From Glycocaulis alkaliphilus (lineage in GTDB: Bacteria; Pseudomonadota; Alphaproteobacteria; Caulobacterales; Maricaulaceae), in the NCBI RefSeq assembly GCF_004000605.1, contig NZ_CP018911.1, positions 248,001 through 312,000 of the forward strand: DNA of 64,000 bases, in the 5' to 3' direction. Made by a program: the position numbers and the translations under genes. The notes beneath the pieces were generated by a model, which saw only the letters and a list, made by a program, of their open reading frames with translations, did no database searches and was not told where the DNA came from. Positions 1 through 6,534 of this stretch are shown here, piece by piece (position 1 is the first letter of the stretch; each line of letters begins with the position of its first letter).

Positions 1-160
1 TCGAGTCATGGGCGCGGTTCACGTAATTCAGCGCCTTCGCTGGCAGCTTCGACGCATCACCAAGCAGCACCTTGCGTCCGGTCGGTATGGACATGTCAGC
101 AAAAAACTTGGCCGCATCCGGGCTGTTGTTCAGCGGCTTGATCGGTTGAGCGTTAAACAT
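1..160 (-). CDS. Hypothetical protein, C-terminus outside window
   Basis: The ATG at 160 opens a frame that runs off the left edge after about 53 codons, beginning MFNAQPIKPLNNSPDAAKFF. It lies 14 bases after the stop of the preceding minus-strand gene, so it continues the same transcription unit of the integrative element. The purine-rich stretch upstream is only a weak ribosome site. I recognise no domain in the visible part. The position among phage-like small genes suggests an element-borne function, but none can be named. Confidence 0.55.
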   Translation of the reverse strand, partial: MFNAQPIKPLNNSPDAAKFFADMSIPTGRKVLLGDASKLPAKALNYVNRAHDS

Positions 161-174
161 GGCGTGGACTTTCT

Positions 175-489
175 TCAGTTGTAATTCGCCCTAGCCGGGC
201 GGTTGTTGAGTTCGTCAGATCGGGCGTCTTCATCGCGGCATTCTTCAAGAAGCTTTGCTTGCTGTTCTTCAATGAGCTTATCGACAGCGGCAATGTCTTC
301 AGGTTCGCGCGGGACTTCAGGCACAACTATCAAGCGGTGGCCTTCAGGTATGTCGCCGTATTGGCGCTGCATCCGGGCAAAGGCTTCGTCTTCAGTCTCG
401 TTCCAACGCACCCCCACAACATGCGGCCAGTGGGTGCCGGTGCCGCGCTCTAGGCGCTCTAGGCGTCTGGACAGGCCGCGAAGGCTCAT
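175..489 (-). CDS. Small charged hypothetical protein of the integrative element
   Basis: This 104-residue protein begins MSLRGLSRRLERLERG and is strongly charged throughout. A helical acidic/basic tail (EEQQAKLLEECRDEDARSDE) follows a short proline-rich middle section. No catalytic motif or membrane segment is visible. Its ATG overlaps the stop of the upstream gene by four bases (ATGA), which implies translational coupling and supports both genes being real. Similar small proteins occur near phage packaging or regulatory genes, but I cannot assign it to a family. Confidence 0.6.
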   Translation of the reverse strand: MSLRGLSRRLERLERGTGTHWPHVVGVRWNETEDEAFARMQRQYGDIPEGHRLIVVPEVPREPEDIAAVDKLIEEQQAKLLEECRDEDARSDELNNRPARANYN

Positions 490-773
490 TGCAGCGTCCT
501 GCCCTTCTCAAGCGCCTCTACACGGGCCTCTAGGGCCGATCCCTCAATCATCCGCGACAGGATCGACAGAATGTTGGCTAGGCGGCTGGCGTCTTCGACC
601 TTGATTGAGCCGGAGCGCGCGTCCCTGAAAAGCCTTGCGGTCTGGTGGGCACAGTCGGTCACGCTCGACAGCCGCGCCCTGAACGCCTTGCGACGGCCAC
701 CCACAGCCCCTTTAGCGGGGGCAGGCAGGGGAACCCCGTCTTCAACCGGAAACTCGCTTTGCTCGACTTGCAT
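486..773 (-). CDS. Small DGVP-motif hypothetical protein
   Basis: This is a roughly 95-residue protein. The open frame extends to a GTG at 803, but the ATG at 773 (MQVEQSEFPVEDGVPLPAP) is the more natural start because it places a VEDGVPLP motif near the N-terminus. The same motif occurs at the N-terminus of the protein encoded at 3698-3964 (IEDGVPVP), also followed by a glycine/arginine-rich linker. The C-terminal half is predicted helical and ends in a short leucine-rich segment. Function is unknown. A DNA-binding or packaging role would fit an element gene but is only inference. Confidence 0.55.
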   Translation of the reverse strand: MQVEQSEFPVEDGVPLPAPAKGAVGGRRKAFRARLSSVTDCAHQTARLFRDARSGSIKVEDASRLANILSILSRMIEGSALEARVEALEKGRTLQ

Positions 774-880
774 TTCTCGACACCCAAGGCAGCTATTACC
801 CACAGCCTAGAGGCGATTATTTGCATTAGTCAATAATAATGAAATCTGCAATACATATTCAACGAATGCATATTGTTTAA

Positions 881-1261
881 TTAAAGTTCACCACTCGCTT
901 TCTTGCGCATGTGTTCATCATATAATTCAAACATCAACTTTGTCGCTTCAAAAGCGACTTCCCTATCCGGCGAATTCACCGCTCGCAACAGGCATTCGAT
1001 TGAGTGATTCAAGAGCCAGTTGCCTTCTTCACCCTTGGGTTTGAATTCTTCACGGGTCATAAGAATCTGAAGGGCCGCAATGGCCGTGCTGCGATCCGAT
1101 TGGTTCACCCAATGCTTCGCCAGCCGTTCAGCCGTTTTCAGGTAACTGCGCTCGATTAGCCGATTGATTTCTTCATCGGTTGGAGCCGGTCCCGTGTCCG
1201 GTTTGTATTGGCGTTCCCACGGTGTTTCATTCCACCAATCCGCCCTTGGTTCATCCGTCAT
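881..1261 (-). CDS. Hypothetical protein of the integrative element
   Basis: This 126-residue protein starts MTDEPRADWWNETPWERQYK. The longer frame starts at a TTG at 1321, but the ATG at 1261 has an AAGGA ribosome site seven bases upstream and is preferred. The protein is helical and acidic, with a tryptophan-rich N-terminus and a repeat-like C-terminal region containing paired helices (EVAFEATKLMFELYDEHMRKK). No known domain is recognised. It lies directly downstream of the primase-helicase and shares its strand, so it probably belongs to the element's replication or control module. Confidence 0.6.
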   Translation of the reverse strand: MTDEPRADWWNETPWERQYKPDTGPAPTDEEINRLIERSYLKTAERLAKHWVNQSDRSTAIAALQILMTREEFKPKGEEGNWLLNHSIECLLRAVNSPDREVAFEATKLMFELYDEHMRKKASGEL

Positions 1262-1427
1262 TTCAAAGTTCCTTTTGTTATTTATGTTGGCCGGTATGTT
1301 GGCCAAGTTGATGTTGTTCAATCAAAAGTCCTGCAAACTCTGTCGAATGTGGCGGAGTGTAAATCCGCGAGCGCCGAAATCGGGGCGCTCTAGAGAAGGG
1401 GCGGTAACAACGGTCACAAGGTAACAA

Positions 1428-3383
1428 TCACGAAAAAAGACCCCCCTCATTCGTTACTTTGTTACCGTTGTTACCGGGGGTATAAGGGTGAGCGTATTTT
1501 CCGCGCCCTTCTTTGCGCAATTCGCCCGCCGCCACCATTTTGCCAAGTAACCGGCGAATGTTACCGGGGGACTGGCCGGTAACATTGGCGATCTCTTGAG
1601 GGGTGAGAGGGGCGTTTGCACGGGCCACAGCGGACAGGATGGCCGCGCGCTCATCGGAGCGGCGAACCTCTGACGGCGCACCTAGACTTTCCCAACGACA
1701 GGTATCCCGGTCGAAGTCCAGCGCGAGTTCAAATTCTTCAACGTCGCGCCCCCTGCCCGCCAGAACAGGCCCATTGCTATCGCGGCTCAACACAAGTGTG
1801 GTGTCGGCTGCGCCGGTCAGGCCATTGGTTCCGCTGGTTCGCTCTAGCTTATCGTCAGCTTCAGCTTTGCGCGTGTGGTGAACAACAACCACGCCAATGC
1901 CAAATTCATCCGCCAACGCCTTCAATGGCTGGACGCTTCGATAATCATAAACGTATGCGTCTTCACCTTTGCCCTTGGACGGGCGAACCATGTTGAGAAC
2001 ATCAACCACGATCAGGCGTGGGTTCACGGCTGAAGTTATCCAGTTCCGCAAAGCGTCAACGCCGCCCTTGTCGAGCGTTGGCATTTCAGTCCAGATCGTT
2101 AGCGCCGGGCCGGGCTTCACGGTGCAAATCCGTTGAAGCCGGTCCTTAATCCGGCGCGGTGTATCCTCTAAGGCCGCATACAGCACGCTCCCTTGCGGGC
2201 AATGCATGTTCAGCGCAAAGCCGCCATGCGCAACGGCGTTCGCCAAATCCAAGGCTAGCCATGATTTCCCTAGCTTCGGCGCGCCAACCAGCAATGTGAG
2301 GCCAGCGGCAACGAGTGTGGGCACAATCCATGCAATCGGGGCAAAGTCCGCATCCCACAGTTCTTCAGCCGTGTATGAGGTTTGCCGGGCGGGCCTGCCT
2401 CCGACTTTCGCGGCGATTTCAGCGGTTAGCTTGCTGCTATCAACCAAGGCAAAGTTCGGTCGCGAGTCCATCGCCCTGTTGATTGTCCGTTCACGGTAAT
2501 CCGGTCGAGATTGCGTCTTCTCACGCTGACCTAACGGGCTGGCCAGCCAAAGGCGTTCAACTTCAGCCGGGTTAAAGTTCGTGCGCGGAGCAAGTGCATT
2601 GCAAAGGGCTTGATCGGCTGCGCTGTGATCCCCGCCGTGGGCGCTTAGATCGCCGTTATAGAGGGCGGCTAGGGCCGGATCGGCAAACAGGCTGGCCAAC
2701 ACCTCGCCATTGCCCACAGAAGGGGCCTGTGAGGGCTGTGGGGGTGTTTCCGGTGCCGGACTGCCCAAATCTGCCGAAAGGCGCTCTAGGAGGCCCTGAC
2801 AGTCGTTTATCGGGCCGGGCCGGACGAACCTGCCGGTCATTGTGAAATACCGGCCAGAGGAATAGACCTCGACCTTGCCGCGTCGTCTCGACGCCACTTT
2901 GCCCTTCACGATGATATGTAGTCCGCGTCCTGACGGTGAAAGTTCGGCGTAGCTATCGAACGCTTCATAAATCCGCCGTTGGACGGCAAAAGCTTCAGCG
3001 TCATCGCCAGCGTCATCAAGGTCAATGCCGGTGAACGGATCATTGTCCGTGAACACAAAGCCAATGCCATCAAACCCGCCTGCCTTGAATGCGGCAACAG
3101 CTTCATCAAATCCGGTCCAATGTTCGGGGTTCGACACACTGGCCTTACCGTGTCCAACCGCCTTATATGGAACTTTAGTTGGCTTGTTTCCTTCACGATG
3201 TTCATATCGCCAACAAACAAATTGCCTGTAATTTCGCATTTCTACAGGAATGCACTCGAACTGCTTTGTGGTATCGAGCGCGCTAGCTTGCATTGTCGGT
3301 GAATTTAGACTAACGTAGTCTCTGCCATCGTGACTATCGTTAGCCGTCGCCTCATTGCCGGGGCGGCGGCTTTCGCTTTCCAT
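1428..3383 (-). CDS. PrimPol-helicase replication protein of integrative element
   Basis: This 651-residue two-domain protein probably replicates the excised element. Residues about 45-190 resemble the NrS-1/phage primase-polymerase N-terminal domain: a W-R..K.PY start, a GIGFVF strand and an acidic GIDLDD site. Residues about 340-540 form a RepA/AAA_25-type helicase with Walker A GAPKLGKS (367-374) and Walker B LIVVD (457-461), followed by VVVVHHTRK and a G-T-G-L-G-A-AD sensor region. The C-terminus (585-625) is a winged-helix module. The ATG at 3383 lies five bases after the stop of the AlpA-like gene, suggesting coupling; an internal ATG at 3293 is a weaker alternative. Fused primase-helicases of this type are typical of P4-like satellites and integrative islands. 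Confidence 0.85.
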   Translation of the reverse strand: MESESRRPGNEATANDSHDGRDYVSLNSPTMQASALDTTKQFECIPVEMRNYRQFVCWRYEHREGNKPTKVPYKAVGHGKASVSNPEHWTGFDEAVAAFKAGGFDGIGFVFTDNDPFTGIDLDDAGDDAEAFAVQRRIYEAFDSYAELSPSGRGLHIIVKGKVASRRRGKVEVYSSGRYFTMTGRFVRPGPINDCQGLLERLSADLGSPAPETPPQPSQAPSVGNGEVLASLFADPALAALYNGDLSAHGGDHSAADQALCNALAPRTNFNPAEVERLWLASPLGQREKTQSRPDYRERTINRAMDSRPNFALVDSSKLTAEIAAKVGGRPARQTSYTAEELWDADFAPIAWIVPTLVAAGLTLLVGAPKLGKSWLALDLANAVAHGGFALNMHCPQGSVLYAALEDTPRRIKDRLQRICTVKPGPALTIWTEMPTLDKGGVDALRNWITSAVNPRLIVVDVLNMVRPSKGKGEDAYVYDYRSVQPLKALADEFGIGVVVVHHTRKAEADDKLERTSGTNGLTGAADTTLVLSRDSNGPVLAGRGRDVEEFELALDFDRDTCRWESLGAPSEVRRSDERAAILSAVARANAPLTPQEIANVTGQSPGNIRRLLGKMVAAGELRKEGRGKYAHPYTPGNNGNKVTNEGGLFS

Positions 3384-3388
3384 GGGGC

Positions 3389-3628
3389 TTACACCGGCAT
3401 TGCGGCGCGGCGGGCCTCAAGGGACGCGACTAGCACCCTGATCTCATCATCGGACTTGCCAGAGATACGGGCGGCGTTGATGGCCGCGATTTCCTCTGAC
3501 GGCCATGCCGACGCTGTGCCGATCTTGACCGGTTTAGGGAACGTGCCGCGCCGAATGTCCCTATAGATGGTTGGCCGGGCTAGGCCGCTAACGCGCCTCA
3601 CCTCTGGCATTCGCAACAACTCGCTCAC
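3389..3628 (-). CDS. AlpA-family phage regulatory/excisionase-like protein (GTG start)
   Basis: This is a short winged-helix protein of 79 residues. The visible AlpA signature is LLRMPEVRRVSGLARPTIYR followed by a basic wing with FPKPVKIG. The open frame can be extended to a TTG at 3673, but a perfect AGGAGG lies six bases before a GTG at 3628, and that start gives the usual AlpA length. AlpA proteins of CP4-57 and P4-like elements activate integrase expression or act as excision factors. Here it sits between the integrase module and the primase, the expected place. The exact role, activator or excisionase, cannot be read from sequence. Confidence 0.85.
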   Translation of the reverse strand: MSELLRMPEVRRVSGLARPTIYRDIRRGTFPKPVKIGTASAWPSEEIAAINAARISGKSDDEIRVLVASLEARRAAMPV

Positions 3629-3697
3629 CTGAAGCCTCCTGTGTCTTGGTGTAGACGCAGAATTGGCCGACAAGATCAGGGGCGTCGTGGGGAATAA

Positions 3698-3964
3698 TTA
3701 TTCCATCAAAGCTTTGTCTAGTTCACTTTTAATTCGGTCGGTTATATCACGAAGTTTAATGTTCCGCATTTCTTTATCATAAGATTGATGTTGAACGCCG
3801 GCATATTCAGGCAGGTATGCTTTAGCAGCTTCGCGAGCGTTACGATACTTGCCAGCAATTACGTCTTGGGCTGCAAGAACGTCGAGTTGTTCAAGCCGGG
3901 CATCACGCGGACGCCCGCGATTGATCGGGGGGACGGGAACGCCATCTTCAATCACAAAGCTCAT
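3698..3964 (-). CDS. Small DGVP-motif protein next to integrase
   Basis: This 88-residue protein starts MSFVIEDGVPVPPINRGRP. The open frame begins further upstream, but the ATG at 3964 overlaps the integrase stop (ATGA) and puts the motif at the N-terminus, so it is chosen. After the GRP linker come two helical segments, LEQLDVLAAQDVIAGKYRNA and AREAAKAYLPEY, and a charged C-terminus. The arrangement suggests a small DNA-binding protein with a helix-turn-helix-like core, but no family is recognised. It is translationally coupled to the integrase and resembles the N-terminus of the protein at 486-773. Confidence 0.6.
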   Translation of the reverse strand: MSFVIEDGVPVPPINRGRPRDARLEQLDVLAAQDVIAGKYRNAREAAKAYLPEYAGVQHQSYDKEMRNIKLRDITDRIKSELDKALME

Positions 3965-5283
3965 TGGCCAACCGCCTCGTTGATCGCAACGACATTGCCG
4001 GACGGCTTTTGTGGCTTCGCGCAATACGTTGTCCAATCCGCCATCAACCTTGCCCGCTTGGCCAGCAAATCCCCACGCTGATACGCGGCCTCTGCCTTGT
4101 CCTTCAGTTGGTGCGCCAGCGCGTGTTCAATGACTTCACGCGGGTATGACGTAGTTTCGCCAGCCCAATCGCGGAACGTCGAACGGAAGCCGTGTTGTGT
4201 GATGTCATCACGGCCCATGCGCTTGAGAACTGCCGTCAAGGCGCTATCCGTCAAGGCCCCGCCCCGGAGTGCCGGAAAGACGTAGGGCGAACCCTTCACG
4301 CGCTGAACACCCTCTAGGAGCCTCGCAGCGGCGTCAGACAGGGGAACGCGGTGTTCCTTGCCTGCCTTCATGCGTTCTGCCGGGATCACCCACAGGCGGG
4401 CCTTCAGGTCGATTTCCGCCCACGTCGCGGCCCGGACCTCGCCTGACCGGCTGGCGCACAAAATGGCGAACTCCAACGCCTTAGCCGCCATCCCGTCGCG
4501 CTTGCGAAGTTCAACGATGAACTTACCGACTTCAGCGTATGGCAAAGCGGCATGATGTTTGACCTTCTTCACCTTGCTAGGGGCAGGCAACAGCTTGTCC
4601 AGATGCCCACGCCAACGGGCAGGGTTCTCGCCTTCGCGGTATCCGCTGACGGTTGCCCAATCCAGAATGCTTTCAATCCGCCCACGCAACCGGCTGGCCG
4701 TTTCCGTCTTGGTTGACCAAATGGGGCGTAACACGTCCAGCACCATTGCCCGGTCCACCGACGCCACCGGCAACTTGCCGAACTTGGGAAATGCGTAGGC
4801 TTCAAGCGTGGCCAGCCATTGCTTGCCGTGTTTCTCGTTCTTCCATTCGGGCCGCTTGGTTTCAATGAAGGCTTCAGCGCATTCACGAAACGTCTTGGCC
4901 TTGGCGACTTCAAGAAGTTCAGCTTGGGCTTGAGCCTTCACCGCTTCTGTCTTGGCAACTGTGGGGGAAATGACGGTGCCGGTTTCCTGTGCCATCGCGC
5001 GCAACTCGCGAGCCTTCGCACGGGCTTCAGCCAATGACAGTCCGGGCAGCTTGGCGGCTTCAGCGTCAGTTGCGCCAGCCTTCGCGTTATACGGTCCAAG
5101 GCCAATATCGCGGCGTTTCTCGCCAACCTTGATCCGCAAGGCCCATGACTTCGTTCCGCCCTCAATGCGCAGATGCAGCCCGGCGCAATCGCTAGGGCCG
5201 ACCATGACACGGCGGTTTTTCGAGCCTTCGGCCTTCAGCCGGTCAACGGCGGTTGCCGTCAGTTCTTTCGCGCGCTTGGGCAT
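3961..5283 (-). CDS. P4-type tyrosine-recombinase integrase
   Basis: This 440-residue integrase catalyses site-specific insertion and excision of the element. The N-terminal arm-binding domain (DUF4102 type) carries DCAGLHLRIEGGTKSWALR and a LSLAEARAKARELR helix. The catalytic domain shows the first arginine in CASRSGEVRAATW, then the HGFRSTFRDWAGE (HxxR) box, EHALAHQ and the tyrosine in AAYQRGD. The frame extends to a GTG at 5349, but the ATG at 5283 has AAGGA seven bases upstream and gives the standard start MPKRAKELTATAV. The gene is transcribed away from the right element border, the usual position for P4-like islands. Confidence 0.93.
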   Translation of the reverse strand: MPKRAKELTATAVDRLKAEGSKNRRVMVGPSDCAGLHLRIEGGTKSWALRIKVGEKRRDIGLGPYNAKAGATDAEAAKLPGLSLAEARAKARELRAMAQETGTVISPTVAKTEAVKAQAQAELLEVAKAKTFRECAEAFIETKRPEWKNEKHGKQWLATLEAYAFPKFGKLPVASVDRAMVLDVLRPIWSTKTETASRLRGRIESILDWATVSGYREGENPARWRGHLDKLLPAPSKVKKVKHHAALPYAEVGKFIVELRKRDGMAAKALEFAILCASRSGEVRAATWAEIDLKARLWVIPAERMKAGKEHRVPLSDAAARLLEGVQRVKGSPYVFPALRGGALTDSALTAVLKRMGRDDITQHGFRSTFRDWAGETTSYPREVIEHALAHQLKDKAEAAYQRGDLLAKRARLMADWTTYCAKPQKPSGNVVAINEAVGQ

Positions 5284-5633
5284 ATCCGATCCTTGGCCAA
5301 CAATCCGGCCAACATAAAAGCGTGGATCGGGGGAGCCGTCAAGAGTCACCCATAGACAGGCGGCTTAGCTAAAACATTGGTCTAGATGGAGTTTTGAAGC
5401 CTTCCATAGACACCCGTAGCCGCGATGGAGGCGGACTCCCTCTCCGCCATTTTTATATTAAAATCAATGCATTAAAATACTGACTGGCTCTCCGGACAGC
5501 ATGGCGGTCATCATTGTGCCATGCGTAATTTTGTAGAATCGATCTCTGCTCGCTATCTCACAACTGCCCACCACGCTCACCGGTATAGGGGGCATAAGGT
5601 GATGCATACTAATGACCCGACTGAGATGCCTAA
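5284..5633. other. Gene-free border between integrative element and chromosome
   Basis: This stretch contains the integrase promoter region, the candidate attachment core at 5430-5455 and a moderately AT-rich segment (5450-5540). I see no open reading frame with a ribosome site and no RNA gene. The composition changes from the CTAG-rich island to ordinary chromosome within this interval, so the recombination border is probably here. Confidence 0.5.
5430..5455. other. Candidate attachment-site core / displaced tRNA 3' end or hairpin at element border
   Basis: About 150 bases upstream of the integrase, the plus strand reads GGCGGACTCCCTCTCCGCCA followed by a T-rich run. The end CTCTCCGCCA resembles the acceptor 3' end of bacterial serine tRNAs, a common target of P4-type integrases. 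GGCGGA/TCCGCC can also form a six-base-pair stem with a seven-base loop, so a terminator is the alternative reading. No complete tRNA is present here. A displaced 3' end at the distal element border would fit, but the matching copy would lie outside the window. Confidence 0.35.
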
Positions 5634-5990
5634 TGACCTGCGCCCCGTTTGGCCCCGCATTTGAAATGGGAGTCTGCTCAACAAGGAGACGGACCCATGA
5701 GGAAGAGCAGGTTCAGCGAGGAACAGATCATCTCGATCGCGCGTGAGCAGGAGCAGGCAAGGCCGACGCCGGAGGTCTGCTGCGCGCACGGAATCAGCGC
5801 GAACACCTTCTATCGCTGGACGTCGAAATGCGGCGGGATGGAGGTGCCGGACGCTCGCCGGCTCAGGCAGTTCGAAAATGAGAGCGCTCGGCCGATGCTC
5901 GTACCTAGGGCCGTGCGAGCGGTGGAGCCTGGACTTCCTGGCGGATGTGTCCGACGCAGCGAGGCGCTGCTCAACGCTTTACCTCTGATG
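5634..5990 (+). pseudogene. IS3-family insertion sequence remnant (orfA fused to orfB fragment)
   Basis: A left-end-like sequence TGACCTGCGCCCCG begins near 5634. The frame at 5698 starts MRKSRFSEEQIISIAREQEQ and continues with HGISANTFYRWTSKCGGMEV, the helix-turn-helix OrfA of the IS511/IS3 group. After about 65 codons the similarity stops, and a second frame shows ERWSLDFLADVSDAARR, which matches the RWSMDF...DG.R start of the OrfB catalytic DDE domain. The intervening OrfB N-terminus is missing and no right inverted repeat is visible. This is therefore an internally deleted, inactive copy. Confidence 0.75.
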
Positions 5991-6024
5991 ATTTTCGCGG
6001 CTCGATACCCGCATAGCGTGTAAA

Positions 6025-6534
6025 ATGCGAGTTGAGGGTTGCGTGAAGAATAATTTACTACAAATGATTGATCTGCGCGGGGCAATTGTGCGGGGCGGGA
6101 GTTTGACCCAGAAGCATGTCGGGCCAAATGGCAAGTTTCGTCTGCCTACGTTCGGGGCAAGCGTACAGACCATCGTATCGCATCGCGGGCTTGCGGCTGA
6201 GCGGGAGCTGATCGAGTTTCTGGGGCTTGCCCGTCTCATGCAGATTTATGATGGCGTCGATCCGAGCTTTCCTGAAGCGGTAGAGATTGCGCGCATCCTG
6301 AGCGTGCCCATCACCTCTTTCGTGCCCATTGACCCCGGCTCGATGCGCGAGCTCGACATTGCCTATGCCGAGCTGCTCTACGCCGCCGCGCCACTGTCTC
6401 CTGGACAACGCGCTGCCCTGGCCGCTCATGTTACGGATCTGGCGGAGGATCTGCGTACAGGCAAGCCGGACCGAATGGCGTCGGCACAGGAGCAGTATGG
6501 CAACCATCTCAATGAAGGGGCGGGCCATGAGTAG
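6025..6534 (+). CDS. Hypothetical protein with partial XRE-like segment
   Basis: This 169-residue protein has no named family. The segment around residues 70-98 (ARLMQIYDGVDPSFPEAVEI...LSVPITSF) resembles the C-terminal half of an XRE helix-turn-helix (QxYxxG..P....A..LgVp...F). The preceding helices do not match well. The rest is helical with an LSPGQRAALAAHVTDLAEDL tail. There is no clear ribosome site at 6025, and the internal ATG at 6064 is an alternative start. Its stop overlaps the start of the TIR-like/TPR gene by eight bases, which makes co-translation likely and links it functionally to that gene. Confidence 0.6.
   Translation: MRVEGCVKNNLLQMIDLRGAIVRGGSLTQKHVGPNGKFRLPTFGASVQTIVSHRGLAAERELIEFLGLARLMQIYDGVDPSFPEAVEIARILSVPITSFVPIDPGSMRELDIAYAELLYAAAPLSPGQRAALAAHVTDLAEDLRTGKPDRMASAQEQYGNHLNEGAGHE

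Noticed and set aside
5421-5449. A full tRNA at the element border
   Set aside because: Only a possible 3' end is present; no D-arm, anticodon arm or standard T-loop sequence can be built upstream.
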